Shown: positions 20,701 to 30,250, counted from the first letter of the stretch. The stretch is DNA of 64,000 nucleotides from Trichomonas tenax (GCA_023091735.1 JALKBU010000141.1:1-64000), one strand, 5' to 3'. The notes: generated by a model not told the origin, from the letters alone. Numbers and translations are program-made.

Positions 20701-21840
20701 CATAATGTAAAGAATAAGACGCGCTGTAGAAGTGATGTTTTGAGCAAGTTGTGAATAATTAATTTTCTTGTCATGAAGAAGTGGAATAACAAGTTTTTCT
20801 TTCATTGTTGCAAATGGATTTATTAATGTTGATAGCATTTCTATAGCTTTTAATTCTTTTGAATCACTTGGATATTTTTGGAAAATTAATTCATTGTTTT
20901 CTATATAATATGATGATACTTTATCTGTGTATATTGGAAATATAGGTTGTTCGTCCGTAATCTTACCATTTATGTACGTTTTTTCACCACATTCATAAAG
21001 ATTTTCATTTCGGAAGTAAAATTTCGATGATTTCATTTGCGATTCGTAGAGCACTGTAGGTTCTTTTGCTTTCTTGGAATCAATTTGAATCAAATTTTCT
21101 ATTATCTTATTTTCAGATCTTGTTATTATAGATAAACACCCTGAATTTTCGCCAATGCATACGATTTCATCATTTGTATTAAGAATTTCTTTGAGATTTA
21201 ACACTTCTGTTGAATTTAAATCAGTTGAATCAATCATAAATAAAGTCGTTAATTTGTTTGAAACGACAGAAATCGATGCACCAAACTGTGCAATCATATA
21301 ATCTTCTGGAAGAATTTCATATCGGTAAATTAATTGCGGATTAAATGAAAAAAGTTTGCGATTATTTACAAAAAATGGCTTATTCGATGCAATTACGATA
21401 TTATCGAAGCCCTCCTTTGTCGCGCGAATGGCGTCTATGAAAAATCTAATTTTAATTAATATCTGATCAATTGATTTGGTTGCTGAATTTGCCGAACAGT
21501 CAAATTTCTCCATATCTTGGGTGTTCGGTTCAATGTATCTCGAAACTATGGTGTGAATATATTCTTTAAATTGTTCTTTGAGTTTGTGAAAGTAAGTTTC
21601 GAATGTTTTTGATGTGTCGAATATCGAATCTATCTTCGCAAGTGAATAATCAATGATTTCTTTGTAGTTATTCGTGTGTGAATCTAATTCACCTGTGATT
21701 TTTTGCTTAGATAAAACATTGTCTACAAGATTAAACACCTGAGTACTGTCTTCGACTTTAACACCTTGATGCGGGTGGTACGCTAGCAAGGAAAGTGAAT
21801 AATTATTGAATGCAGTTTCAGGAGAAATCGTAATAGACAT
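14755..21840 (-). CDS. HECT-type E3 ubiquitin ligase, 2361 aa
   Basis: The C-terminal 330 residues are a HECT domain. It has LRGENAVDCGGPARELFT at its start (the usual FxGExGxDxGGxxREff signature), a central linker and the catalytic LPYASTCFCRFYVPKY motif. The acceptor cysteine is about residue 2321, 40 residues from the end. Most HECT enzymes have TCFN here; this one has TCFC, adding a second cysteine two residues on. The first 1300 residues are a helical solenoid with no clear motif. A beta-rich block near 1380-1500 (FTLFVADHKVRSGESFGFDV, WASVGFVD) may be a SPRY-like sandwich. Substrates are unknown. The ATG at 21840 is the first in frame. AAAGTGT words lie 20-35 bases upstream, resembling the promoter box. 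Confidence 0.92.
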   Translation of the reverse strand: MSITISPETAFNNYSLSLLAYHPHQGVKVEDSTQVFNLVDNVLSKQKITGELDSHTNNYKEIIDYSLAKIDSIFDTSKTFETYFHKLKEQFKEYIHTIVSRYIEPNTQDMEKFDCSANSATKSIDQILIKIRFFIDAIRATKEGFDNIVIASNKPFFVNNRKLFSFNPQLIYRYEILPEDYMIAQFGASISVVSNKLTTLFMIDSTDLNSTEVLNLKEILNTNDEIVCIGENSGCLSIITRSENKIIENLIQIDSKKAKEPTVLYESQMKSSKFYFRNENLYECGEKTYINGKITDEQPIFPIYTDKVSSYYIENNELIFQKYPSDSKELKAIEMLSTLINPFATMKEKLVIPLLHDKKINYSQLAQNITSTARLILYIMERIEYIPKNLQIGLVAGLLTILTLNLKFCAFQNIEASTLKRVDQIFRLMSPFSSSLAISIMQCMLVIPTTIYSNSYILKEILRPCFRQICANKQNSSLKDFIMKRPQSLLLMSQEYIDSLSAHEANLCIINTIDFFPICYEAMNATEACVEYISIVLKAIRSALDQNIIFSATRYLQHLMYNISSINNSQQLAAIFLENALPILTRLQKEFVQKESFQKCNKNFIGLDKVFTVLNEYFNSYFFTADEKIKIDTNKIKPVTLSFKCDSNVTAEIQIDHVNYQVRNGLVIKIPQSSFDVKYYSNGYSEPVEMFVNANQMEPQPEDMLDPNLTLINYVTKFCGTFTTQFLEGPQLSHLEYSNRNLVGNLFLRRIDVLTRSEEPFEPINYPELFGFLDKISGVNPIIKKNSAKYDQIVYFVASAFIFQLGLRDEIETLSKESKLAKEMISHDLKLAWSSVAHLRRYLISLNQKEVTDNTNKFSFQQFVDNVKEKSKYLLTVRLDLKGYDSEIVVKHLTEFIMTFISIPEAKQIVFEQDKRLIYRKLALDSIRDFMKSDLVESTLETFLINIKTPLDMISDGRSSKIGHLSNYNQLIESIDETISAFLESIKTKNNKCIFISFMKFFCRIPQVIRKYTEGLTYIITKGNKELIKYAEDFLASISSQPDVVETLQAYAADSNDEDYQATAFFILALGDKISIPYEILFAPKQSQKCEVASLVLAEKMIVGDKSAEGILCTNLDRLCDELAETMTGKNNRFSVAAEIISFFRYLMLPFSVHKEKIIEYIHSLFKTEQLVFTNKFIAAMLILGHGFFRPEDTGVVYDKNMIRILYKDVNLEDYSNVTAMVRIPASPQSFNLTNEEVELIVGFQEKINTVCNKGKPTDLRRASAYAIFSAFLTITVQNPHNAQLLKPHAAKLTKLVEVCSTSRKAIDPLKIMSRYAENSYHLSNFPIPVIPEINSRLLGGYNTAITSPSTSPRFINLTLGIVHGNALDPAAYGFTLFVADHKVRSGESFGFDVKFQGTGWASVGFVDANSLASDIKFYGLYKKYTPASNVNASISPNQISVSDYNIGELFSGFIGDVFPAVITSNCRVKMTYDFKGFRNYVYNQDELYRLIEPTLNSKKTGAVFAYQSQETHYKAHLRGEKVITKNHTIGEIDSLSSRISERIVLKIHTRDGSSETITVPAKDCNVIPEPLHRYIDRAKRQANRDNEQNYAFRGYFLRKQMKIVGKIILMCQRSLVPYICDEISYPILRTMMNYSCSYSFGTEIKKKEDTQKTFSRNYITDINYLLPGDRKNIARYVHNKLSKIKMDDFITNCVLKYPIGSRFYCPPESNITLRQPADITIDIKEDKSISAIYPIDFRSKPDVFGTIPPGRYLLRAAKNICYFKIPKRLPDASLPTTIYSLHAISEYMIANSSWITTQVVMQLFEAIFGQNSSEPIMFAASQLLINKMVEICRSNRSQIPQTLKYIRSLQPSNLYTIIQYSKLKERIIKGIPLEDPEFESIALSVCAINSAMDKEIENYFIAKSFDKNDDRKRFNIFAIYSVLGEGDSLKTLYSIALEGNSSWTTDADLAIIRKTPITMYSEKLIEIRQRMVSKFFDLESEKYSEIFSLDYLDCDINHQIESLQSRAQIFVSFNRFSAMKFLEGREGESLLHQFIRQYTQDYSCLRVLGCHPWSVSLRGENAVDCGGPARELFTNVCEEIIHPRLGLLAPTPNNDGMIPASTYPALNYAAGAIIAACATSKMPFPFNLSYVFWKYMSGTVLHEQDILNIYDEFHELVRKLQNNPYDTDEEIQKRIHSNFTVKDLYGKQLEVIPNGKEIKITGPTINQFIKKAQEALLRQLLTALKMFGRGFHEVIPYDICTGFTSKSLCMICCGNGTIELEKYIVGQKYPILMTAIGDLTQEEKALFIKFCTGQRSVPAHKTIDVQISNQLYPLPYASTCFCRFYVPKYKEYSQAIKYIRVAINFGSEITDSQIDDRMFR

Positions 21841-22222
21841 TGAATAATAAATTTAGCCGACCTAAAGTGTAAAGTGTCAAATGTCAAATGCATGGAAAAT
21901 TCTGCCGCAAAATCAGATTCTCAAAATATTCTATGAGATCGATTAAAAAATATATTCCCCACAATTTTTTAATCGCTCTGACAAAATTTAAATGGCATTA
22001 TGTATATATCCGATGCATATTGTGCTTTGATTTTTAGTACATGTTTATTAAAAATTCATGATTCACATCAATTTTTTTAGTGTGTTCATGTGTGTTATCT
22101 TCCAGGAGAAAATTCCTCTATGAACATTAATTTGTTATGAGAAAGATTATTATGTAATATAAGATCGATTTAAATAATAAATTAAACATCTGGATGAAGT
22201 ATATACCCGAAATATAGTGACA
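21841..22222. other. Spacer between the HECT and Furry-like genes
   Basis: 382 bases between two same-strand genes. It contains the HECT upstream region, with AAAGTGTAAAGTGTC at 21864-21878, and AT-rich sequence. No gene is seen. Confidence 0.6.
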
Positions 22223-25200
22223 TTAAAAGATAGCAGGAGCATCTCCAAGATCAAGATCGCCTAAAAGCTTGACAAAATCATTTGATGATGGAGCAAAGTC
22301 AGTTGCATTGATCAGCTTTTCATCTTTTATCTGTCTAACTTCTTTGGATTTGACATTTCCTGTTGACTTCTTTGATTGCCTTGAAATTCTCTGCATAATA
22401 TCATTTAAGTCTTCTTGACTCTTTGCATGTTTTGCTCCATTCCTTCCTTGAGGTGTTGCTGCTTGAGCCTTATATTCGAGTTCTCCCCATCTGGAGAATG
22501 GCTGAGCCATAACTTGTTCGAGAGCTGCTCTCAAGTCACTGAATATGCTGCAAGCGATGAAACCTTCGTGGGTAACATAAATTGGTGCAAGCTTGGATGT
22601 CGACTGGCGCCAATCTTGTGGCTTTAAGTTGAGGACATCTGAAATCTGTGGAAACTGTGTGTTCTGGAAACCATGCCCACTTGGATAAGCGAATTCACCA
22701 CCGCATCTCTCCATGATTGCCTGTAGCAATGCAGATGAGGACTTGAGAAGAGTTGGCGATGTTGATTTAACAGCGCTGCGTGCAATGGCACCAATAGATT
22801 GGTTCTTTTGATCAATGCCATTAACATTCTTCAGTATTGCAGCTGATGCATAGTAAATGATCTCACGCTGATCGTTGGAACCACCGCTTTCGACATTGCC
22901 ATAGAAAGACAAAACCTGTGATGCAAGATCTTCGCTGTCACCAATGACACCGGAAATAATCGAATTAATTCCTTCAGCTAAATCGCCTTCGCTGCGTGCA
23001 AGACGGAGGAAGCATTTCTGGAGGGCAGAGTCATTTGTGAATGAAGCAATCTTTGAAGAAACAGATGTCGACAATTGTGATGTGTAAGGAAGCAGTGCTG
23101 GAACTAAAACTTTAGCCTTCTCAACGTCACCTAACAAAAGCTTCATGAGCCCTTTCTCAATGCAGCAGCGAATGATCTCGAACGCCTTTTGGATACCTGT
23201 TGCATCGAGCGATGCGGCGAAGATTGGGCTTGCAATACCTTGGAAGTTAGAATCTGCTGTTGAAATCTGTGCAACAAACTCTTTGTCATCTAAAGCATAG
23301 AGAATGAAGTCTTCAGCGGCATTAAAGATAGACATGAACTCTGTTCCAGAGCATTTAAGGAATTCGCAAACGAAGAAGAATAACTTCGGTGTGATATTTT
23401 GTGCACGCTTCAATACTGTAATGGCATAGGTGAGGAAGCTGTAAAGCTCAGCGTATGGTGGCTTTCCGTAGTTATCAAGGAGTTGCAAGAAGAACGTGAT
23501 CTTCTTCATGTTCTCGGCATGAATTGAAGGCGTTGTTCTCTCATAAAGTGCTTTAGCAATTACCATTATTGAGCGACAGAGACCTTCAACATCTTCATCA
23601 GGAAGAGGAAGACCGATTGAATCCAAAATCTTAAGTGCTGTTGGAGTCTTCATTGTTCTGCCATATGAAACAGCCCAAGGAAGGATGTAGTCGTACATTT
23701 TCTGTGCTTCAGATTGATTGAGATTGGAGAATATGCTTCCAATAAGATTGAGCGACCATGGACCGACTTTAATGATGATAGATTTACCAGAGTCCGCGTA
23801 ATAGCTTTGCGATGAAATATCTGGAACTTCTAATGGTGTCAATAATCCAATAAGCTTTGAACACTCTTTAGGGAATGATGGGAACTCAATGAAGGCGTAT
23901 GCTGCAATTTGCTTTCCGTACATTCTAATTAATGTCATATCTTCAAGAATGAAACTGTAAATCATCTCGAGCAATATTGGCATAATGAATGAATAGTCTT
24001 GAGCGGAGTCTTCTTCAGTTGTAACAGATCCAGTTGACCTTAGCGCGTCTTCTTTCTTCTCGTTGGAAATTCCTGCAAGCATCTGATCGAAGTCGAACAA
24101 GAGATCAAGTTTGTTCAGCTGAATGCGATAGAAGTGCCAAGCATCGAAGGAAATATAGGCCATGATGTGCTTGAAAACAGTGTCTGGAAGTGCTGCAAAC
24201 AAGAAGCGAATTAATTCATTAGCAGCCTGTTGCTTTTCATCCTCTGTGAAGACATGGCGAAGAGCAATGCAAAGAAGCAAATCAACAGAGCGTTCTCCAT
24301 GATCAGTGTCGACAATTGCACGAATGATCTTCTGGATAGGAGTGGACATTGGCATGCAGCATCTCATATTTAAGATATCTTCGATGAAAATAGAGAATGT
24401 ATAGCAGTTAAGCAACTGTTCAGTACCATTGAAGATCGATGAAGATTCTGGTTCAACTTTGAAGTATGTCATCCATGGATAAATGAAATCTGCTGCAAGG
24501 CTTCTTCTTGATTCAACAGAATTCAATGTGAATGTTGAAACATGAGTAACAACATCTGTTGGAACTAAAAGCTTTGGAGCAATGGCGTTTTTGTTACGAA
24601 CAGAAAATGAATGAGACTTTGTTGTCTGTTTCTGCTTTGGCTTTGGTGGATTCGTGATGTAATTATCGATTGTAACCATTTCGGCGATGAACTGTTCACC
24701 AATTAATGGAAGTGCCTTTGCTATAATAGAACAAAGCTTGATCGCATCTGTGAATATATAGTGGGACATATCTGTCTTGAAGCGGTCTCTGTAGGCTTTT
24801 AGCTTCATCAAAAACTCCACAGCCTGCTTTGGACTGTTCTCGTGAAGGAACAATGATGTGCTGAGCGAAACAATAAATTTGAATGCAAGTTCTCTTTGCG
24901 GCGGAAGCTCAGCTGAGAGATAAAGGAAGCCCAAAGCGAGAAGAGAACCGCTGTGAATATAAATTTGATTTGCGATGTCTTGCTCTTGCTGTGTGAATTC
25001 GGCTGAAATGCTTTGTCTCCACTTTCTCATGAACTTCTGGTCACCAAGGAATAATGATGCAATAGCTTGGAAGAACGAATAGTTATGTGCAGCTTCATTA
25101 ATGAACTGAACAATCAGATCCATGAAATATCTGCGGAGAATATTCTGCTTAATCTTCTCATTATCAATGAACGTAAGATTTTCTGCAACAACATTGAACA

Positions 25201-28200
25201 TTGCATCAGGAATTGGAGCAATAGCAACAAGTGAAGCAAACGCTTCTTGCGCAGCAGTTTGGAATATGAATTTGCTGCTCGCGCTCGAAAGTCCGATGAA
25301 GAAAATAAATGTCTGTTGAGTTCCAGCGCTGTGTGAGAATGTCGAAGGAACACCTGAAATAAGTGGGAATGGACCATGCGATTCAACTGTGTTAGTTGTT
25401 GCAATTTCATCAAATATTCTTTGGAGACAGATGCAAATATCTGTAATAACACATTGCAAGATATAATTTGTTGGAGATGGATCCAAACCGCTGAATTCAA
25501 ACTTAACTTCTTCTTTGCTCAATATCTTCTGCTGGAAGATGTAGTTCATGATGAAGGAAACAGCTTCGTTGAATGTCTGTGTGAATTTCTCTGATGACTG
25601 TTTTGTGACAAAATCTTGCTTTACAGATATCATTCTAAGGAAATATGAAGTTACATGCAAAGCTGTTAACTTTTGTGTATTATCAATTGTTTTGAGTTGG
25701 TTATTAAGTGCTAATAAAACAAAATCAGCAATAGAGATATCAACACAAGAGAAGACTGCACAAAGATTTGTGTCTTTGTTCTTGAGTCCTTTAGAGAAAG
25801 TTGTGAAAACAGATTGAACGCTGTTAGCGATGTTTTGAACTCTTGTTCCACCAATAGAAAGAGCATAGAAAAGCGATGCAATATTGATAGCGAACTGCTG
25901 AGTAGTAACAACACCAGCACCGCCATTAAGGACATCATCAAGGAAAATTTGGACAGGAGCAATAAAGCTTTCCTTTGTTTGACCAATAACTTGGCCGAGC
26001 GTTGCGATCCAGAATGGATAAAATGTCTGATCAAATGCAGCGTACATTGTTGTGAATGGAATTGTGTCTAACATCTTGATCTGTGATTTCTTGTCTGGAC
26101 AAATAGACAACAATGCATTCAAGCAACTTTCTTGACCGATATATGCATCATTCTTCGTAATTAAATCATAAAGATTGAAGTCCGCCGAGACAACATTTTG
26201 AGCGCAAGTAATTGCAGCATGTCTTATTTCGAGAGCATCTGCACATAAACCAAGAAGAATGAACTTCAATAACGTTGTTGTCATTTGCTCAGTCAACCTG
26301 TAATCTTCAAGGATCAATGTATGCAAAAGGTTTGTCATGACTTTGAGAATGACATATAGAGCAGAAGACGTTATTTGCGGGACCGCATAGATCGATTCTA
26401 TTTGAGCGAAAACTTGTGGTGCGAAAGCTGGGTTAAAGTGAATCGCTGCTTGTAGTGCTGCTGTTGCCATTGCTCCAACACTTGGATCTTCGTTGCATAA
26501 ATACTTGCAAACGTGTGCTGCAATATGGAAGTTATCTGTTACAGTTGGTACAAGACGCAGTAAATTGATGATTGTTGTATCTTCTGTGACGATTGGAGAA
26601 ACATCGATCCTAACTGTGTTCTTATCATACACTGGCCAAACTTTTGACAAAACAACATCACCTTGAGATAACTCATCCTTCCACTTTTGGATTTCTTTTC
26701 TGTGCTTCGGGAATATTTGCTTTGGCTTTGTGTTTGGGTTGAAGACTCCAAGCGTGCGATAAACAAACATATCATTCCTGCTTTCTATTGTGTATCTGTT
26801 ACGCAATTCTGCAGTGAAAGAAGATGGTTCATAATTACTAATGTTCATATTCGTCTTCGAGTTGGATGCGATTTTGTCATCAAGAAGCAAAGCAACTTTA
26901 ACGCCAACCTTTTGGATGAGCTCTCTAGAAACTCTGAAAGCTTTATCCTGGAAGCCGCTCGTTGGATCTAACATCACGAAATAGGCCTTGCATACAGCGC
27001 TCGTTGCATGTGTAAGGAATTGTGGTGCAGAAAGACGATCTAAGAACTTAGTAACAAAAGTATCTAAATCGCTCGATGCGACTTGCAAAATGAACTCTGA
27101 AAGACTGTTCTGATGGTTGACAAATATATCAACATGGCTGATCATGTATTCGAATATGTTTTCGACAATTTTCTGATCTTCAAGGCGCCATTCGAAGTTT
27201 TGTTTTGTTTGCTCGAGTGTTGCCTTTGGAGCGTAATGATTTCCGCGAAGCATCGTTGTCATCGCGTGAAGGATCTGTCCATCTGTTTGTTTTCCATCCG
27301 ATAAATGTGAAAAAATGTGCTGAGCACCGAAATCTAAAGGCGGAAGATTTTCTGGGACTGTCATAAATGCGTTAACGAGAGATAATATCTCAAAACAGTG
27401 AACACTGAGCTGCTTGGAGCCAACCCATGTTCTGCAGTCCGTAACGATGGAGAAAATCGAACTATCGCTTAATGATTCTGGGAATTGTGTGAAAATGTTA
27501 CCAAGGCAGTTATATAAGAATAAACCTGTGTTTGAAATTGAAGATTTTTGGTTGTGAATTGTCTTTCCTCTGTAAACTTGTAAAATTCGATCGAAAATTG
27601 ATTTGGCGCTGTCGTATGAATCATAAGTTATTAAGCAATCTGTGAAGTAATTGATTACAACTTGATAATAAGATCCTAATGTGTTTACATTAGCGAATGT
27701 CGAAACAATGAATTGGAAAATATCAGATGAGATAAATTTTGACATCAAACCAAAAGCCCTTCTATAATATTTCGAATTCATCTCTTTAATTGTTGTTATA
27801 TATGTTTCTTGTGGAGTCGAGAATAAATCTTTGAGAATTGCTTCAACAAACTTAATGATTTCGGCTTTTCCTGTATTTACCATATTTTCTGCTATTTTTT
27901 CGACGAAATAAGCTGTAATTAGATCTGATACGAAATAAATAATCAGCTTAAAATCTGCTTTTGTCCAGTCTGGGGTTGGTAATCGATCTATGTATATCAT
28001 TTTGTGCTCCGAGTGATGTTCTGGTGGCTCCATTTGAGTCATATTAATAATTGGAACAACATGTGAAAGAGATCTGAGGCTTTCGAGTGGCGTCTGACAA
28101 CCAATTTTTGCGCACGATTTAATCGTCCTTACTAAATTTTCATCTTTCACTTGAATATTTTTAAATATCGCAATCTGCTGTTGAATCGTGACATCTTTTA

Positions 28201-28294
28201 TTTCTTTGCACAAATTTATGATGACTTGGCAAAATGTCGCTACGGGATCCGACAGAGAATCGATTTTAATGGAAAAAATAGAACGTGAACTCAT
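22223..28294 (-). CDS. Furry/Mor2/Tao3-like HEAT-repeat scaffold, about 2023 aa
   Basis: A giant helical-repeat protein without catalytic motifs. Several blocks match the order of Furry-family cell-morphogenesis proteins. Near residues 600-650, LLRLVPTVTDNFHIAAHVCK followed by ATAALQAAIHFNPAFAPQVF parallels the Furry segment with RLIPDG and LNTLQALMLDFP. Later, a FIYPWMTYF block parallels the conserved 'LLPWMNN' block. In fungi and animals these proteins scaffold NDR/LATS kinases and Mob proteins to control polarity and the cytoskeleton. The C-terminal 110 residues are basic and low in complexity. The open frame reaches a TTG at 28330; the ATG at 28294 is the natural start. The upstream region is occupied, 170 bases away, by a long-TIR element. 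The family call is moderate; HEATR5-type scaffolds are the alternative. Confidence 0.6.
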   Translation of the reverse strand: MSSRSIFSIKIDSLSDPVATFCQVIINLCKEIKDVTIQQQIAIFKNIQVKDENLVRTIKSCAKIGCQTPLESLRSLSHVVPIINMTQMEPPEHHSEHKMIYIDRLPTPDWTKADFKLIIYFVSDLITAYFVEKIAENMVNTGKAEIIKFVEAILKDLFSTPQETYITTIKEMNSKYYRRAFGLMSKFISSDIFQFIVSTFANVNTLGSYYQVVINYFTDCLITYDSYDSAKSIFDRILQVYRGKTIHNQKSSISNTGLFLYNCLGNIFTQFPESLSDSSIFSIVTDCRTWVGSKQLSVHCFEILSLVNAFMTVPENLPPLDFGAQHIFSHLSDGKQTDGQILHAMTTMLRGNHYAPKATLEQTKQNFEWRLEDQKIVENIFEYMISHVDIFVNHQNSLSEFILQVASSDLDTFVTKFLDRLSAPQFLTHATSAVCKAYFVMLDPTSGFQDKAFRVSRELIQKVGVKVALLLDDKIASNSKTNMNISNYEPSSFTAELRNRYTIESRNDMFVYRTLGVFNPNTKPKQIFPKHRKEIQKWKDELSQGDVVLSKVWPVYDKNTVRIDVSPIVTEDTTIINLLRLVPTVTDNFHIAAHVCKYLCNEDPSVGAMATAALQAAIHFNPAFAPQVFAQIESIYAVPQITSSALYVILKVMTNLLHTLILEDYRLTEQMTTTLLKFILLGLCADALEIRHAAITCAQNVVSADFNLYDLITKNDAYIGQESCLNALLSICPDKKSQIKMLDTIPFTTMYAAFDQTFYPFWIATLGQVIGQTKESFIAPVQIFLDDVLNGGAGVVTTQQFAINIASLFYALSIGGTRVQNIANSVQSVFTTFSKGLKNKDTNLCAVFSCVDISIADFVLLALNNQLKTIDNTQKLTALHVTSYFLRMISVKQDFVTKQSSEKFTQTFNEAVSFIMNYIFQQKILSKEEVKFEFSGLDPSPTNYILQCVITDICICLQRIFDEIATTNTVESHGPFPLISGVPSTFSHSAGTQQTFIFFIGLSSASSKFIFQTAAQEAFASLVAIAPIPDAMFNVVAENLTFIDNEKIKQNILRRYFMDLIVQFINEAAHNYSFFQAIASLFLGDQKFMRKWRQSISAEFTQQEQDIANQIYIHSGSLLALGFLYLSAELPPQRELAFKFIVSLSTSLFLHENSPKQAVEFLMKLKAYRDRFKTDMSHYIFTDAIKLCSIIAKALPLIGEQFIAEMVTIDNYITNPPKPKQKQTTKSHSFSVRNKNAIAPKLLVPTDVVTHVSTFTLNSVESRRSLAADFIYPWMTYFKVEPESSSIFNGTEQLLNCYTFSIFIEDILNMRCCMPMSTPIQKIIRAIVDTDHGERSVDLLLCIALRHVFTEDEKQQAANELIRFLFAALPDTVFKHIMAYISFDAWHFYRIQLNKLDLLFDFDQMLAGISNEKKEDALRSTGSVTTEEDSAQDYSFIMPILLEMIYSFILEDMTLIRMYGKQIAAYAFIEFPSFPKECSKLIGLLTPLEVPDISSQSYYADSGKSIIIKVGPWSLNLIGSIFSNLNQSEAQKMYDYILPWAVSYGRTMKTPTALKILDSIGLPLPDEDVEGLCRSIMVIAKALYERTTPSIHAENMKKITFFLQLLDNYGKPPYAELYSFLTYAITVLKRAQNITPKLFFFVCEFLKCSGTEFMSIFNAAEDFILYALDDKEFVAQISTADSNFQGIASPIFAASLDATGIQKAFEIIRCCIEKGLMKLLLGDVEKAKVLVPALLPYTSQLSTSVSSKIASFTNDSALQKCFLRLARSEGDLAEGINSIISGVIGDSEDLASQVLSFYGNVESGGSNDQREIIYYASAAILKNVNGIDQKNQSIGAIARSAVKSTSPTLLKSSSALLQAIMERCGGEFAYPSGHGFQNTQFPQISDVLNLKPQDWRQSTSKLAPIYVTHEGFIACSIFSDLRAALEQVMAQPFSRWGELEYKAQAATPQGRNGAKHAKSQEDLNDIMQRISRQSKKSTGNVKSKEVRQIKDEKLINATDFAPSSNDFVKLLGDLDLGDAPAIF

Positions 28295-28484
28295 TTTTAA
28301 TTTATAGAAAATTGATAATAAATTTGACAAAATAAAAAATAGGCTCCAAATTATGAATTTGTCTTAATTTTAAATAAATAAGATTACCTCATTGCAGTGC
28401 ATCTCTGGTCTTACTGTGGCCTTCTTTAACGCTTGATTTACTTTTGAATACATCTTACACAAAAACACCTTGAATTTTTTTTTT

Positions 28485-28590
28485 CTCGTTTACTCTTTTG
28501 CGTTTTGCGATTTTTAACGAGTGATCCCCCTATAGATCAGATCTGATAAAACATTTACGTGCCTTTCTTGGGTTCTGTTTACAGTGGTAT
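28485..28590 (+). repeat. Left terminal inverted repeat of the 1 kb element
   Basis: Core at 28485-28522, then a less conserved inner part to about 28590. The core's own ends, CTCGTT and AACGAG, are complementary, so each TIR can also fold on itself. Confidence 0.8.
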
Positions 28591-29384
28591 CAATAATATC
28601 TCTGCAAACAAAGACTAAACCGCTCATCCAACATGATTTTGCTTAAACAAACACTATCTTGTATTGGAAGATGATGGAAGCTCTTCTCTTATCTTATCTA
28701 TTGTAGGTATAACTGCATGTTAATAATATAGATATAGCCTATATTAAATGGCAAAATTTATAAATATATTAACAAAATCAATTATAATTAATACATTCAT
28801 AAACAGTGTGATTATAGATTATTATTTTAAGAATATGAGACTCTGTTTTTGTATTTTTAAAAAAAGCAATAATTTAACTTATTTAGTATTTCCATTTATT
28901 TTAATATGAAATTGGTGCTTTTCAGGGGTGCTGAGTATGTGAATAGCATTTGCTTGTCTACTTAACTTGAGGATCTCCATGCCTCCATTAGATTTCATCG
29001 AATTTTGACATGTAAAATAACGAAAGTCACCATTTTCGACACTTATTATCTGATATTTGTCATGTAAAGTCAAAAATTTGATATGTAATGTTACCAATGA
29101 GCAAATTTTATGTGAACTTGAGGTAGCATAACTTTATGTATGCTCGATGTATGAGCAAAGGAATGCCGTTTGACTCCTGTGCGTAGCGTATTTTGTCTTT
29201 TCTATTTTTTGATTTTTCGACTGGAACTCTAGCAAAAATAAGCGAGCGAACGCTATAATAGTGAGATGGATTTGTTATAATCATCAAAGAGATCCATAAC
29301 AGAAGCCCATTAATGATTTGTAATGGATTTCTGTTTGTAATCATATCTTGATTAAGTAATACCTTGCTAAGATCATGAAACAGA

Positions 29385-29491
29385 TTGCACCATTAGAATC
29401 AGCCCCAAAAAAGCACGTAAATATTTCATCAGATTCGTCCAGGAAGGGGTGTTACTCGTTAAAAATCGCAAAACTCAAAAGAGTAAACGAG
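29385..29491 (-). repeat. Right terminal inverted repeat of the 1 kb element
   Basis: Inverted partner of the left repeat. The outer 38 bp differ at one position; the inner part shares AATCTGAT and ATTTACGTGC with the left copy when read in reverse complement. Confidence 0.8.
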
Positions 29492-29506
29492 CAAAAAAAT
29501 GGAGCC

Positions 29507-30240
29507 CAAAAACATCCTTTATCTCCGAAATTTACTTTATTATGACTTATTTTCTTTATATAGCATTATGCAATAACATCTTCTCTATATATTGGTCGTT
29601 TTAACTAAGTAGCAAATCTTAATCCCATTGGTCAAAGTTGATCTGATTTTGATCGTTGTGATTTTATTGCTTTCGGATTGAATACAACTATAATTAGCAA
29701 AGTCCCAATATATAAATGTTATTTTGAACCATATACATAAAGTATTATAGTCGGTTTTCATAAAATTAATATATTATATCAATAAGAAATAAAGACTTCA
29801 AAATTATAGATAATTCTCATCACGAATATATGAGCAAATTACTTGCGATTCAATGTGAGCGTGCTAGCATCTATATAGATGTTTTTCGCATTGATATAAC
29901 ATCGTTTTTCGTTTTTCATTAACAATTATGATATTGAGTCAAAATATACCTTATATGTCACTTCTAATGAATATTTATACCATAGAAATCATTCATCCAT
30001 AATAAAAATATAAAAATAGCGCAATAATTATGAATTTATGACAATGTAAAATGAGTTTTGACTTATAAATTGTCAAAAAAATATTATATGAGTGAAAAAT
30101 CGGTAAAAGAGAATGTTATTGAAGATAAAAATTCTGTTTCTATCGCTAGCATAGGGATCTATGATTTAATATGAAAGAAAAACGGATGGCTTATTTGGAA
30201 TAGAAAAATAAAAAAAGTCGCAACAAATTTTTGTGCCCTA
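29507..30240. other. AT-rich region upstream of the DEAD-box gene
   Basis: No open frame with coding character. Several short inverted words occur (for example around 30030-30085). The GTGAC box that probably drives the helicase gene begins at its right edge. Confidence 0.5.
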
Positions 30241-30250
30241 AAAAAGTGAC
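30241..30250 (+). promoter_or_regulatory. AAAAAGTGAC box before the DEAD-box gene
   Basis: AAAAAGTGAC, 24 bases upstream of the ATG at 30275, in the same orientation as the gene. Confidence 0.5.

Larger units (their letters stand above)
28468..29506. mobile_element. Non-autonomous element of about 1 kb with long terminal inverted repeats
   Basis: A 38-bp core at 28485-28522 (CTCGTTTACTC...TTTAACGAGT) is repeated in inverted orientation at 29454-29491 with one mismatch. The similarity continues inward past TTTACGTGC (28554-28562, inverted at 29413-29421), giving imperfect terminal repeats of roughly 100-115 bp. Outside the T/A-rich ends, CAAAAACA occurs on both sides (28460-28467 and 29507-29514) and could be an 8-bp target-site duplication. 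The interior codes only for two short minus-strand frames (28879-29097 and 29108-29344) without transposase motifs. Long TIRs suggest a Mutator-like derivative; an 8-bp duplication would instead fit hAT. It sits between the Furry-like and DEAD-box promoters. Confidence 0.75.
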
